A stretch of DNA of 64,000 nt from Novosphingobium sp. AP12 (GTDB lineage: Bacteria > Pseudomonadota > Alphaproteobacteria > Sphingomonadales > Sphingomonadaceae): positions 28,453-92,452 of the forward strand of contig NZ_AKKE01000047.1 of assembly GCF_000281975.1 (NCBI RefSeq), written 5' to 3'. Positions 26,182 through 35,363 of the stretch are shown in pieces (positions within the stretch are counted from its first letter, which is position 1; the number at the start of each line of letters is the position of its first letter). The notes under the pieces were generated by a model that saw only the letters and a list, made by a program, of their open reading frames with translations, was not told the DNA's origin and did not search any database. The translations under genes and the position numbers were made by a program.

Positions 26182-27249
26182 ATGGAGACAGGGGCGGGCG
26201 ACAGCAACGAGGTTATCGGCGGCACGGACGCGTCCACGCCCGCCGTGGAAGTGCGCACGCTGGCGGATCTGGCGCGCGTCGCCGGGGTCTCGGCGGGTAC
26301 GGTATCGCGCGCGCTGGCGGGCAAGGCGCTGGTCAATGCCGAGACGCGCGAGCGCATCCAGACGCTTGCCCGGCACTACGGCTTTCGCCCCAACCAGATG
26401 GCCAGCAAGCTACGCTCGCGACGCACCGGAGTCATCGGCGTGGTCATCCCGCTCGGCCACGAGAAGCGCCAGAGCATCTCAGACCCGTTCTTCCTCACCC
26501 TGCTCGGCCATCTGGCGGACCAGCTGACCGAGAGCGGCTACGACCTCATGCTCAGCCGCGCGATCCCCGACGGAACTTCGGACTGGCTGGAGCGCATCAC
26601 CGGCTCGGGCATGGTCGACGGCGTGCTGGTGATCGGCCAGTCGGACCAGTCCGGCATCATCGACCAGGTCGCGGCCAACTACCGCCCGCTGGTCGTCTGG
26701 GGCAACTACCGCGAGGGACAGGTCCACTGCGTGGTCGGCACCGACAACGAGATGGGCGGGCGCCTGGCCGCCGAGCACCTGATCGCGTCGGGCGCCAAAC
26801 GCCTCGCGTTCCTGGGCGACACCACCGGCATCGAGATCGACATGCGCCACCGCGGCGCGGCCTCCGCGGCGAAAGCGGCGGGGCTGCCGCTCGCCCACAT
26901 TCCCATCAACCTCGCCACGACCGAGATGGGGCCCCAGATCAAGGCCGCGCTGGCCATGCCCGACATCGACTACGACGGCTTCGTCTGTGCCTCGGACCTG
27001 ATCGCCATGTCGGCGCTGCGTGTGCTCTACGAAACCGGCCGCGCCGTTCCCGACGACGCGCAGGTGGTCGGCTTCGACGACCTGCCGATGGCCGCGCAGA
27101 CCATGCCGCCGCTCACCACGATCCGCCAAGAGATCGCCGGGGGCGCCCGTGTCATGGTCGAGAACCTGAAGGCGCGCATCGAGGGCGAGAGCACCGACAG
27201 CCTCGCGATGCCTCCAAGCCTGATCGTCCGCCGCACCACGCGGGCATAA
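26182..27249 (+). CDS. LacI family transcriptional regulator
   Basis: A 355-residue protein. The LacI helix-turn-helix is at residues about 26-50 (TLADLARVAGVSAGTVSRAL) with the hinge GFRPNQMASKLRSRR, followed by a periplasmic-binding-like sugar domain (IGVVIPLG, GVLVIGQ, GTDNEMGGRLAAEHL, QVVGFDDLPMA). The N-terminus carries an unusual 20-odd residue acidic/polar extension before the HTH. It is probably co-transcribed with the transporter (47-bp gap) and is expected to control the sucrose genes through the repeats in the 24.6-24.8 kb promoter region. Inducer unknown, sucrose or fructose likely. Confidence 0.9.
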   Translation: METGAGDSNEVIGGTDASTPAVEVRTLADLARVAGVSAGTVSRALAGKALVNAETRERIQTLARHYGFRPNQMASKLRSRRTGVIGVVIPLGHEKRQSISDPFFLTLLGHLADQLTESGYDLMLSRAIPDGTSDWLERITGSGMVDGVLVIGQSDQSGIIDQVAANYRPLVVWGNYREGQVHCVVGTDNEMGGRLAAEHLIASGAKRLAFLGDTTGIEIDMRHRGAASAAKAAGLPLAHIPINLATTEMGPQIKAALAMPDIDYDGFVCASDLIAMSALRVLYETGRAVPDDAQVVGFDDLPMAAQTMPPLTTIRQEIAGGARVMVENLKARIEGESTDSLAMPPSLIVRRTTRA

Positions 27250-27254
27250 CCCGC

Positions 27255-27290
27255 GGCGGACGACGGGGCTTCCCAAAGCACCCGTCCGCC
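27255..27290 (+). terminator. Hairpin after the LacI gene
   Basis: GGCGGACG (27255-27262) and CGTCCGCC (27283-27290) pair perfectly, with further GGGGCTT/AAAGCACC pairing inside. It begins six bases after the LacI stop. No uridine run follows, so it would be an imperfect intrinsic terminator or an mRNA-stabilising hairpin. Confidence 0.4.
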
Positions 27291-27360
27291 CGCTACTCCA
27301 GCGCCCAGGCCCAGTACAGTCGAGGACGAGCGTGATTCCAGGTATTTCGGCGCAGGCCCC

Positions 27361-29067
27361 ATGCTGATCGGGATCGACCTCGGCACGACCAACAGCGCGG
27401 TCGCCATCTGGCGCGGCGGCGAGGCGGAGCTGGTGCCCAATGCGCTGGGCGAACTGCTTACCCCCTCCGCCGTCAGCATCGCCAGGGACGGGCAGACCTG
27501 GATCGGCACTCCCGCGCTCGACCGCATGACCGTCCACCCGCAGGACACCGCCACCAGCTTCAAGCGCCTGATCGGCACCCAGCGAACCGCGCGCCTCGGC
27601 GGCAAGGAATACAAGCCCGAGGACGTCTCCGCCATCGTGCTGGGCGCGCTCGTCCGCGACGTCGAGGCTTTGACCGGCGAGAAGCCGACCGAGGCGGTCA
27701 TCACCGTCCCGGCCTATTTCAACGACCGCCAGCGCAAGGCCACCCGCCGCGCCGGCGAACTGGCGGGCCTCACCGTGCGCCGCCTCATCAACGAGCCGAC
27801 CGCCGCCGCGCTTGCCTTCGGCCTCCAGGACAAGGGCGACCGCGAGCCGTTCCTGGTGTTCGACCTCGGCGGCGGCACCTTCGACGTGTCGGTGGTCGAG
27901 ATGTTCGACGGCATCGTCGAAGTCCGCGCCTCGGCGGGCGACAATCGCCTCGGCGGCGACGATTTCGACGATGCGCTCGCTGCTTTCGTAAAGCCGCGCC
28001 TCGATCCCGAGGGCCTGCTGGCGAAGCTGCCCGACGAGCGCCGCGACGCGGTGCTCAAGCGCGCTGCCGAAACCTGCCGCCGTGCGCTCAGCACCGCGAG
28101 CGAGGCGGAATTCGCGCTGACGGTGGAGGAGGTCCGCCTCTCCACCATGGTCACCGAGGCCGAGTTCGAGGCCGCCGCCGAACCGCTCGTCCGCCGCCTG
28201 CGCGAGCCGGTGGTGCGCGCCCTGCGGGACAGCGCGATCGAGGCGGCGGAATTGTCCGACGTGGTGCTGGTCGGCGGAGCTACGCGCATGCCGGTGGTGC
28301 GCAAGGCTATCACCCGCCTGTTCGGCCGCTTTCCCAATTCCTCGGTCCATCCCGACCACGCGGTCGCTCTGGGCGCGTCGATCCAGGCCGGACTCGTCGG
28401 CCGCGATGCCGCGCTCGACGAGATCCGCATCACCGACGTCTGCCCCTTCACGCTCGGCATCGAAATCGCCGAGCAGGACCGTTTCGGCGGCCTCCAGCGC
28501 GGGCTGTTCTCGCCGATCATCGAGCGCAACACCCCCGTACCCGTCAGCCGCGTCAACAGCTACTCGACCATGGGCGACGGGCAGAAGCAGATCGAATTCG
28601 GCATCTACCAAGGCGAGGCGCGCGAGGTTTCGGGCAACGTCAAGCTGGGCCAGCTGGTCGTCCCGGTGCCGCCGCGTCCGGCGGGCGAAGTCAGCGCGGA
28701 AGTGCGCTTCTCCTACGACAGTTCGGGCCTGCTGGAAGTCGACGTCCACGTCCCCGCCAGCGGCCAGAGCCACAACCTCGTCATCGTTGACGAGGAGGAC
28801 CGGCCGGACAGGAAGGACATCGAGAAGCGCCGCGCCGCGCTCGCCGGGCTCAAGCACCACCCGCGCGAGGAAGCCGGCCACGTCGCCCTGATGGCGCGCG
28901 CCGAACGCGCCTACGAGGACCACATCGGCGAAGTGCGGCAGGCGATCGGCCACTGGATCACCGAGTTCGTCGGCGCGCTGGACACGCAGGACCCGCGCCG
29001 CATCGCCGACGCGCGCGGCTTCCTCAACGCCCGCCTCGACGAAATCGACAGCGCCAGCCCGCTGTGA
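27361..29067 (+). CDS. hscC: Hsp70-class chaperone, HscC-like
   Basis: A 568-residue Hsp70. The ATPase domain is complete: phosphate-1 motif IGIDLGTTNSAVAIW, VPAYFNDRQRKATRRAGELA, phosphate-2 motif DLGGGTFDVSVVE and adenosine motif VVLVGGATRMPVVR. The substrate-binding domain and lid are short, giving a total nearer E. coli HscC (about 556) than DnaK (about 638). The next gene encodes a membrane-anchored J-like protein, mirroring the E. coli hscC/djlC neighbourhood. HscC systems are specialised chaperones, so a client rather than a general housekeeping role is expected; the client is unknown. Confidence 0.88.
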   Translation: MLIGIDLGTTNSAVAIWRGGEAELVPNALGELLTPSAVSIARDGQTWIGTPALDRMTVHPQDTATSFKRLIGTQRTARLGGKEYKPEDVSAIVLGALVRDVEALTGEKPTEAVITVPAYFNDRQRKATRRAGELAGLTVRRLINEPTAAALAFGLQDKGDREPFLVFDLGGGTFDVSVVEMFDGIVEVRASAGDNRLGGDDFDDALAAFVKPRLDPEGLLAKLPDERRDAVLKRAAETCRRALSTASEAEFALTVEEVRLSTMVTEAEFEAAAEPLVRRLREPVVRALRDSAIEAAELSDVVLVGGATRMPVVRKAITRLFGRFPNSSVHPDHAVALGASIQAGLVGRDAALDEIRITDVCPFTLGIEIAEQDRFGGLQRGLFSPIIERNTPVPVSRVNSYSTMGDGQKQIEFGIYQGEAREVSGNVKLGQLVVPVPPRPAGEVSAEVRFSYDSSGLLEVDVHVPASGQSHNLVIVDEEDRPDRKDIEKRRAALAGLKHHPREEAGHVALMARAERAYEDHIGEVRQAIGHWITEFVGALDTQDPRRIADARGFLNARLDEIDSASPL

Positions 29068-29077
29068 GCCCGCGCCC

Positions 29078-30775
29078 GTGAGCGACTTTCCGTGGTCCGC
29101 GCTTGGCATCGACGCGACGGGCGACGCCCGCGCGATCCGCAGCGCCTACGCCGCGCGCATCAAGTCGATGGACCTCGACGCCGATGTCGATGGGTACGCC
29201 CTGCTGCGACAGGCACGCGACCAGGCGCTGCGCCTGGCGAAGGGCATGGCGCCGCCGCCCGTGGAAGCAGAGCCCGACGTCGAAGAAGGCCCGATCGAAC
29301 CCGGCGAGGACAGCGCCCCGCCGACATGGCGGTTCTCGGCTCTGACGCTGGACGGCGAATGGGCCGCCGACCTCGCGCTTTCCGCTCCGGCCCCCGCAGC
29401 CACCGACCAACTGATCGACCGCATCTCGCCGGATCTTTCAGCCAAGGGCGGACCCGGCTCCTCCATCCTGCCTGCCAACACGGATTCCTTCGCCGCACCT
29501 TTGCTCGAGGGCCGCGCTGATGGGGGGGACGTGAGCCAGGAGGCGCTGCAATCGCCGTTCGCACGCCTCTCCGCGATGCTCGATACCAGCGGGCCGGCCG
29601 GTGTCGCGCCGATGGACAGGGCCGAGGAAACCCGCGCTCTCACGATCCTGCGCGCAGTGCTCGACGTGGTCTACCACTCCAACGTCACCCGGCAGGACGA
29701 AATGGAGGCATGGCTGCTCGACATGTTCGTCGATGCCTGGCCCCGCAGCGGGCCGCTGGTCGAGGAGGCCAACACCGTCTTCGCGTGGGACAGGGAGTGG
29801 GACAAGGTCGATGCGCGGCCCGCCGTCGCCTACCTCGGCACGCACCTGCGCGCGCACCGCTTCCACGCGAAGGTCCAACGTCCGGAGCACCGCTTCCACA
29901 AGGCATGGACGGAACTTAGACGCCCAGGCCGTGCCGGTCCTCTGCGCGCCCTAAGCGCCAACGGCGCAGACGTGCGGCAATTGCTCGCAGGCATCCGCAA
30001 GCGTTTCCCCGAACTGGAAGACCACCTCGACGCCGACCGCATCGCCTCGTGGGAAGGCGGCAGCGCCTGGCCGACGGTAGCGATCGCGTTGCTGGCGCTG
30101 GCACTGCTCAGCTTCCTCGCCAGCCTGGGAGATTCCGCGCCCCGCCCGTCATCCGCGCCTAACATCGTCGGCGGCACGCAGTTTGCTGCCGACATGCGCA
30201 CCATCCACGCGGCAAACGTCGAGGCTGTCGCCGAAACCTTTGGCGCAGGGCACGACCCCGGTTGGCTGCGGCAACAGGACTCCAGCCTCTCGGTCGCCAT
30301 CGAGAACCTGAGCCGCGCCGCCGTGCAGTCGGGCGAAGGCAATGGGGGAGCCGCCAATCACGCCGTCGAGTTCGTGCGCCGGCGCCTCTACCTCAACGGC
30401 CGCGCCACCACCGGCGAGGACTTCGAGCGCACCATGCGCCTGCGCCTCGACCTGCTGAAAGCGGCGCAGGCAAAGGACACCGCGACCTGCCTGCTCTACC
30501 TCAACGCCGGCCAGCTTCCCGCCGCCGTCCCGGTACCCTGGACAGTGCGCACACGCGAGCGCGAGCTTGCCGCGTCCTTCGCCGAACGCGGACTACTCGG
30601 CCAGCCTGCGCTTTCGGGCCCGACCACCGCCAGCGTCCCCGGTGCGCTCGTCGCCAATGTGATCGCGGCCACGAAGCTGCCCAAGGCCGACGTCGCACAG
30701 GCCATGCAGGGCAAGGGCCCGGACACCAACCGCTGCGCCGTCTCGATCGCGCTGCTGAAGGCGACGCTCGGCTGA
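29078..30775 (+). CDS. Membrane-anchored J-domain-like partner of HscC with degenerate J motif
   Basis: A 565-residue protein starting with GTG 11 bp after the hscC stop. The N-terminal 50 residues resemble a J domain of the DjlB/DjlC type (FPWSALGIDATGDARAIRSA, then AYAARIKSMDL and LLRQARDQALRLA). The HPD tripeptide that stimulates Hsp70 ATPase is missing, the loop reading KSMDLDADVDGY. Residues about 80-320 are acidic and helical; a single membrane segment (TVAIALLALALLSFLASL) is at about 330-350, with the last 200 residues on the other side of the membrane. The pairing with HscC is strongly suggested by adjacency. Biochemical competence of the J domain is doubtful. Confidence 0.75.
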   Translation: MSDFPWSALGIDATGDARAIRSAYAARIKSMDLDADVDGYALLRQARDQALRLAKGMAPPPVEAEPDVEEGPIEPGEDSAPPTWRFSALTLDGEWAADLALSAPAPAATDQLIDRISPDLSAKGGPGSSILPANTDSFAAPLLEGRADGGDVSQEALQSPFARLSAMLDTSGPAGVAPMDRAEETRALTILRAVLDVVYHSNVTRQDEMEAWLLDMFVDAWPRSGPLVEEANTVFAWDREWDKVDARPAVAYLGTHLRAHRFHAKVQRPEHRFHKAWTELRRPGRAGPLRALSANGADVRQLLAGIRKRFPELEDHLDADRIASWEGGSAWPTVAIALLALALLSFLASLGDSAPRPSSAPNIVGGTQFAADMRTIHAANVEAVAETFGAGHDPGWLRQQDSSLSVAIENLSRAAVQSGEGNGGAANHAVEFVRRRLYLNGRATTGEDFERTMRLRLDLLKAAQAKDTATCLLYLNAGQLPAAVPVPWTVRTRERELAASFAERGLLGQPALSGPTTASVPGALVANVIAATKLPKADVAQAMQGKGPDTNRCAVSIALLKATLG

Positions 30776-30810
30776 GAAGGCGATGCTCGCCGCGCGATCC
30801 TGCTGACGTT

Positions 30811-30837
30811 GTAGGCCCCCTCTGGCGCTGGGCCTAC
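30811..30837 (+). terminator. Hairpin downstream of the J-like gene
   Basis: GTAGGCCC (30811-30818) and GGGCCTAC (30830-30837) form a perfect 8-bp stem with an 11-nt loop, 36 bp after the J-like gene and 36 bp before msrA. No T-run follows. Could be a weak terminator or an element in the msrA leader. Confidence 0.4.
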
Positions 30838-30873
30838 GCGCTTCCCATGTACAGGGAAACCCGGAGAGCCCCC

Positions 30874-31539
30874 ATGTCGATCCGTCCCTTGCCCGTCCTC
30901 GCCACCGCCGCCGCGCTCGGCCTCGCCGCCGTGGGCCTTGCCTCGTGGCCAGAGACGCCCGCCAATGCCGCAGCCTTCCCTGCCCCTCCCGCCGAGAAGG
31001 CCGGCAGCGGTGACCAGGTCGCCGTCCTCGCGGGCGGTTGTTTCTGGGGCATCGAGGGGCTGTTCGAGCATGTGAAAGGCGTGAAATCCGTGACGGCTGG
31101 ATATGCCGGCGGCGCGCGGAAGGACGCCACTTACGGCGCTGTCTCTACGGAAAAGACCGGCCATGCCGAGGCCGTGCGCATCGTCTACGATCCCACCAAG
31201 GTGAGCTACGGCACGCTGCTCAAGGTGTTCTTCTCGGTCGGGCACGATCCGACGCAGGTGAACCGCCAGTTCCCCGATGTCGGCCCCAGCTACCGCTCGG
31301 CGGTGTTCCCGCAGAACGATGCGCAGAGGCAGGTCGCCGCCTCTTACATCGCCGCGATCGGCCAGGCGGGGGTCTATTCAAAGCCAGTGGCGACGAAGAT
31401 CGAGACCGGCGCCTTCTACCCGGCCGAGAGCTACCATCAGGACTTCCTGCGGCGGAACCCGACCAACGGCTACATCCGCCGCTACGACGCGCCCAAGCTG
31501 GACGCGCTGAAAAAGACCTGGCCGGCGCTGTACCGCTGA
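30874..31539 (+). CDS. msrA: Peptide-methionine (S)-S-oxide reductase, exported form
   Basis: A 221-residue protein; GGAGAG lies upstream of the ATG at 30874, preferred over an ATG at 30847. Residues 1-32 form a Sec signal peptide (hydrophobic VLATAAALGLAAVGLA, cleavage near ANA-AF), so repair takes place in the periplasm. The MsrA core follows: GGCFWGIEGLF with the catalytic Cys at about residue 55, VTAGYAGG, TGHAEAVRIVYDP and ESYHQDF. A second gene for the R-epimer (msrB) is at 48.9 kb and has no signal peptide. Function is protection of exported proteins from oxidised methionine. Confidence 0.94.
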   Translation: MSIRPLPVLATAAALGLAAVGLASWPETPANAAAFPAPPAEKAGSGDQVAVLAGGCFWGIEGLFEHVKGVKSVTAGYAGGARKDATYGAVSTEKTGHAEAVRIVYDPTKVSYGTLLKVFFSVGHDPTQVNRQFPDVGPSYRSAVFPQNDAQRQVAASYIAAIGQAGVYSKPVATKIETGAFYPAESYHQDFLRRNPTNGYIRRYDAPKLDALKKTWPALYR

Positions 31540-31548
31540 GGCGGCGGC

Positions 31549-32721
31549 CTAGAGCGCCAGCCCCGCCGCGCGGGCGCTGGCCCAGGCCCACTGGAAGTTG
31601 TAGCCGCCGAGCCAGCCGGTGACGTCCACCGCCTCGCCGATCGCGTAGAGCCCCGGGCTCTTGCGAGCTTCCATGGTCTTGGACGACAGTTCGGCAGTGT
31701 CGATGCCGCCGGCGGTGACTTCGGCCTTGGCGTAGCCTTCCGAGCCATCGGGCAGGAACGGCCAGCGCGCCAGCCGGGCCTCGGCGGCGCTCAGGACCTT
31801 GTCGGTCAGGCTGCCCATCTCGCCCTCGATGCCGAGCCTTGCGAACAGCGCGTCGGCCAACCGCTCGGGCAGGCCATCGCCCATCGCCTTGCGGAACGAC
31901 AGGCGCGGGCGCTCGCGCTTGATGGCCTTGAGCCAGCCGTCGACCCGGTCGGGGACGAACTGGGCGGTCACGGTGTCACCGCGCTGCCAGTAGCTCGATA
32001 TCTGGAGGATCGCCGGGCCGGAAAGGCCACGGTGCGTGAACAACGCCGCCTCGCGGAATGCAGCTTTCCCGCACCGCGCGACGATCTCGGTCGAAACGCC
32101 CGAGAGTTCGCGGAACAGCGCTTCGTCGCCGGGTAACGTCAGCGGCACGAGCGCGGGGCGCGGCTGCACCACCTTGAGCCCGAACTTGCGCGCAAGGTCG
32201 TAGGCGAATCCGGTCGCGCCCATCTTCGGGATCGATGGGCCGCCCGTCGCGATCACCAAGGCCGGGGCCGTGGCGACGTTCCCGCCGTATTCAACCCGGT
32301 AGCGGCCGTCCGCATGCTCGACCGCGCCGACCGCGTCGCCGCAGTTCAGCACGACGCCGCCCTTGTCGCACTCCTCCAGCAGCATGGCGACGACCTGTTT
32401 GGCCGAGCCGTCACAGAACAGTTGCCCCAGCGTCTTCTCGTGCCAGGCGATGTCGTAGGATTCCATCAGCGACAGGAAATCCGCCGGCGTGTAGCGGCTG
32501 AGCGCGGACTTGGCGAAGTGCGGGTTGCTGGCGAGATAGCGGTCCGGCGCGGTGTGGATGTTGGTGAAGTTGCAGCGCCCGCCGCCCGAAATCACAATCT
32601 TCTTGCCCGGCTCGGCCGCATGGTCGAGCAGCAGCACGCGCTTGCCGCGCTGGCCCGCCGTGGCCGCGCAGAACAGGCCGGCCGCGCCCGCGCCGAGCAC
32701 TATCGCGTCGTATTCGCTCAT
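31549..32721 (-). CDS. HI0933/BaiN-type NAD(P)/FAD-dependent oxidoreductase
   Basis: A 390-residue flavoprotein of the HI0933 (YhiN/BaiN) family. Motifs: the FAD dinucleotide fold VLGAGAAGLFCAATAGQRG at the start, GGGRCNFTN, TGGPSIPKMGATGFAYDLAR truncated here to GGPSIPKMGATGFAY, and C-terminal VTAGGIDTAEL with LYAIGEAVDVTGWLGGYNFQ abbreviated to GEAVDVTGWLGGYN. These are hallmarks of the family. Its start overlaps the next flavoprotein's stop (ATGA). It converges on msrA with only 9 bp between. BaiN acts in bile acid metabolism in gut bacteria, but most homologues have no known substrate. Confidence 0.9.
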   Translation of the reverse strand: MSEYDAIVLGAGAAGLFCAATAGQRGKRVLLLDHAAEPGKKIVISGGGRCNFTNIHTAPDRYLASNPHFAKSALSRYTPADFLSLMESYDIAWHEKTLGQLFCDGSAKQVVAMLLEECDKGGVVLNCGDAVGAVEHADGRYRVEYGGNVATAPALVIATGGPSIPKMGATGFAYDLARKFGLKVVQPRPALVPLTLPGDEALFRELSGVSTEIVARCGKAAFREAALFTHRGLSGPAILQISSYWQRGDTVTAQFVPDRVDGWLKAIKRERPRLSFRKAMGDGLPERLADALFARLGIEGEMGSLTDKVLSAAEARLARWPFLPDGSEGYAKAEVTAGGIDTAELSSKTMEARKSPGLYAIGEAVDVTGWLGGYNFQWAWASARAAGLAL

Positions 32722-34340
32722 GCCGGGAGGAGGTCCAGCGCCACCGCCTCGGCGACACGGATGCCGTCTACGGCGGCGGAGAGGATGCCGCCCGCGTAGC
32801 CCGCCCCCTCGCCCGCCGGGTAGAGGCCGCGCGTGTTGAGGCTCTGGAAGTCACGGCCGCGCGTCATGCGCACCGGCGAGGAGGTGCGCGTCTCAACGCC
32901 GGTCATGATGACGTCGGGGTGGTCGTAGCCGGGCACCTGGCGGCCGAACACCGGCAGTGCCTCGCGGATCGCCTCGATGACGAAGTCGGGCAAGCACTGC
33001 GCGAGGTCGGTGAGATGGACGCCGGGCTGATAGCTGGGGATCACCTCGCCCAGTTCGGTGGACGCACGGCCGGCGAGGAAGTCGCCTAGCTTCTGCCCCG
33101 GCGCCTTGTAGTTCGATCCGCCCGCGGCGAAGGCCAGCTTCTCGAACTTGCGCTGAAGGGCGAGGCCCGCAAGCGGGTGGCCGGGGAAGTCGCGCTCGGG
33201 CGTGATGTCGACGACGAGGCCGGAGTTGGCGTTGAACTCGGCGCGCGAATACTGGCTCATGCCGTTGGTGACGACGCCGCCCTCCTCGCTCGCGGCGGCC
33301 ACCACGCGCCCGCCCGGGCACATGCAGAACGAGTAGACGGTGCGATCGTTCTTCGCCTTGTAAGAGGTGGCGTACGACGCCGCCCCGAGGATCGGGTTGC
33401 CGGCGCAGGGGCCGAAGCGCGCCTTGTCGATCCAGCCCTGCGGGTGCTCGATGCGCACGCCGATCGCGAAGGGCTTGGCCTCGATGAAGACGCCCCGGTC
33501 GTGCAGCACTTCGAAGGTGTCGCGCGCCGAGTGGCCGACCGCCATGATGACGTGCTGCGTCTCCAGCAGTTCGCCGGTCGAGAGATGCAGGCCGGTCAGG
33601 CGGCGGGTGCCGTCGGCGTCCTCCGTGATCGCAAAGTCGTCGACGCGGGTGCCGAAACGGTATTCGCCGCCGAGCGCCTCGATCGTCTCGCGCATCGACA
33701 TCACCATGGTGACGAGGCGGAAGGTGCCGATATGCGGGTGCGCCTCGGTGAGGATATCCTCGGGCGCGCCGGCCTTGACGAACTCGGTCAGCACCTTGCG
33801 GCCCAGGTGGCGCGGGTCCTTGATGCGGCTGTAGAGCTTGCCGTCGGAGAACGTGCCCGCCCCGCCCTCCCCGTACTGGACGTTGCTTTCCGGGTTAAGT
33901 TCGGAGCGGCGCCACAGGCCCCAGGTGTCGCGGGTGCGCTCGCGCACGGCCTTGCCGCGCTCGATGATGATGGGTTTGAGGCCCATCTGCGCGAGGATCA
34001 GCGCGGCGAGCAGGCCGCAGGGTCCGGCGCCGATCACCACGGGGCGCGGGCCGGAGTAGTCCTCGGGGGCGGTGGTGACGAACCTGTATGCAGTGTCGGG
34101 CGCTGGCCGAACGTGCGGGTCGCCGGGGAAGCGGGAGAGCACATCGGCTTCATCGCGCACGGCGACATCGAGGGCGTAGACCAGCTTGATAGCGTTCTTG
34201 CGCCGCGCGTCGTTGCCCCGGCGCACGACGGTAACCCGCTCGAGGTCGGAGGGCGCGATAGCGAGGCGTTCGATCACCGCCGCGTCGAGGTCGGCGGGGG
34301 TGTGGTCGAGGGGCAGTGCGAGATCGGTCAGGCGAAGCAT
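32718..34340 (-). CDS. FAD-dependent dehydrogenase (COG2509-type flavoprotein)
   Basis: A 540-residue protein with an N-terminal small domain (DHTPADLDAAVIERLAI, RRGNDARRKN) followed by an FAD-binding fold: VVIGAGPCGLLAALILAQMG, then NVQYGEGGAGTFSDGKLYSR, MAVGHSARDTF, FCMCPGGRVV and GLYPAGEGAGYAGGI. The combination is typical of the uncharacterised COG2509 dehydrogenases. It overlaps the following HI0933-type gene by ATGA, so the two flavoproteins form an operon. Substrate unknown. Confidence 0.85.
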   Translation of the reverse strand: MLRLTDLALPLDHTPADLDAAVIERLAIAPSDLERVTVVRRGNDARRKNAIKLVYALDVAVRDEADVLSRFPGDPHVRPAPDTAYRFVTTAPEDYSGPRPVVIGAGPCGLLAALILAQMGLKPIIIERGKAVRERTRDTWGLWRRSELNPESNVQYGEGGAGTFSDGKLYSRIKDPRHLGRKVLTEFVKAGAPEDILTEAHPHIGTFRLVTMVMSMRETIEALGGEYRFGTRVDDFAITEDADGTRRLTGLHLSTGELLETQHVIMAVGHSARDTFEVLHDRGVFIEAKPFAIGVRIEHPQGWIDKARFGPCAGNPILGAASYATSYKAKNDRTVYSFCMCPGGRVVAAASEEGGVVTNGMSQYSRAEFNANSGLVVDITPERDFPGHPLAGLALQRKFEKLAFAAGGSNYKAPGQKLGDFLAGRASTELGEVIPSYQPGVHLTDLAQCLPDFVIEAIREALPVFGRQVPGYDHPDVIMTGVETRTSSPVRMTRGRDFQSLNTRGLYPAGEGAGYAGGILSAAVDGIRVAEAVALDLLPA

Positions 34341-34400
34341 CGGTGCGCCTTTATACGCTCGCGCGGCGCAGCGCCATCACCCGCTTTCGACCTCGGCGGC

Positions 34401-35363
34401 TCAGGCGAGCCTCTGCGCCAGCCACTCCGATGCTTCGGTCAGCGCCCTGTCGGCGATGCGCGAGACCGACATGGCTTCGAGGAAACTGTGCGTCGCGCCG
34501 TCGTAGATGTGCATCTGCGTATCCACGCCGGCGTCGACCAGCCGCTCGGCCATTGCCACGTTCTCGTCGAGCAGGATGTCGCAGCGCGCAGTGCAGAGCC
34601 AGGTCGGCGGCAGGCAGGACAGGTCGGCATGGAGCGGGCGCGCCAGCGGGTCGGGCGGGGACGTGGCCCAGTCGTCGCCGAGATAGCTGGCCCAGAACTC
34701 GTCCATCTCCGGCCCGGTGAGCATGTAACGATCGCCGTCGCCATAGCGCTCGTAGCTTGGCGCCCAGGTTCCGTCGAATGCACCGTAGTTCAGCAGCAGG
34801 CCGCGCGGCATCGGCCCACCCTCCGCGCGCAGGCGCAGCGCCGCCGATACCGAGAGGTTCGCGCCCGCGCTGTCGCCGCCGATGGCAAAGCGCGAAGCGT
34901 CCAGCCCGTGTTCGCTCCCGTGCGCCTGCAGCCAGCCGAGCACGTCGGCGATGCTGCGGGGCGCGGCGGGGAAGCGGCTTTCCGGTGCCAAGGGGTAGTC
35001 GATGCCCAGCACCGCGACGCCCGCCCGCTCGGCATATTCGCGCATCAGGCGGTCGTGGCTGTCGATGCTGAAGAGCGTCCAGCCGCCGCCATGCAGATAG
35101 ACGAGCACCGGGAGATCGGCGCCCGTCGTCGGTCGGTGGATACGGATACGGATACCCGAAACGCCGACGGTGAGCGTTTCGCTCGCCGCCATGGCCGGGC
35201 CGCCCTGCTGCAAGGGCGCGCGCTGCGCCTCGGCGATCGCGCGGCGCTCTACCGGCGTGAGGCCTGGCCGCGAACCGAGAGCCGCCGACGACGCGAACAT
35301 CCGGCCAAGCCAGTCGCGGATCTCGGGATCGACGTCGTCGTCCGGGAAGACGGCTTCGTTCAC
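34401..35363 (-). CDS. Alpha/beta hydrolase, hormone-sensitive lipase-like esterase
   Basis: A 320-residue esterase of the HSL (family IV) type: oxyanion-hole motif YLHGGGWTLFS, nucleophile elbow IGGDSAGANLS, acid Asp in TARCDILLDENV and His in DGATHSFLEAM. No signal peptide. The ATG overlaps the stop of the upstream amidohydrolase gene (ATGA), so the two are translationally coupled and may act on the same ester/amide substrate, in different compartments if the amidohydrolase is exported. Acts on short acyl esters in general; true substrate unknown. Confidence 0.9.
   Translation of the reverse strand: MNEAVFPDDDVDPEIRDWLGRMFASSAALGSRPGLTPVERRAIAEAQRAPLQQGGPAMAASETLTVGVSGIRIRIHRPTTGADLPVLVYLHGGGWTLFSIDSHDRLMREYAERAGVAVLGIDYPLAPESRFPAAPRSIADVLGWLQAHGSEHGLDASRFAIGGDSAGANLSVSAALRLRAEGGPMPRGLLLNYGAFDGTWAPSYERYGDGDRYMLTGPEMDEFWASYLGDDWATSPPDPLARPLHADLSCLPPTWLCTARCDILLDENVAMAERLVDAGVDTQMHIYDGATHSFLEAMSVSRIADRALTEASEWLAQRLA

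Noticed and set aside
26479..29109. An 876-residue reverse open frame
   Set aside because: Lies antisense to the LacI and hscC genes; low-complexity composition and no domain.
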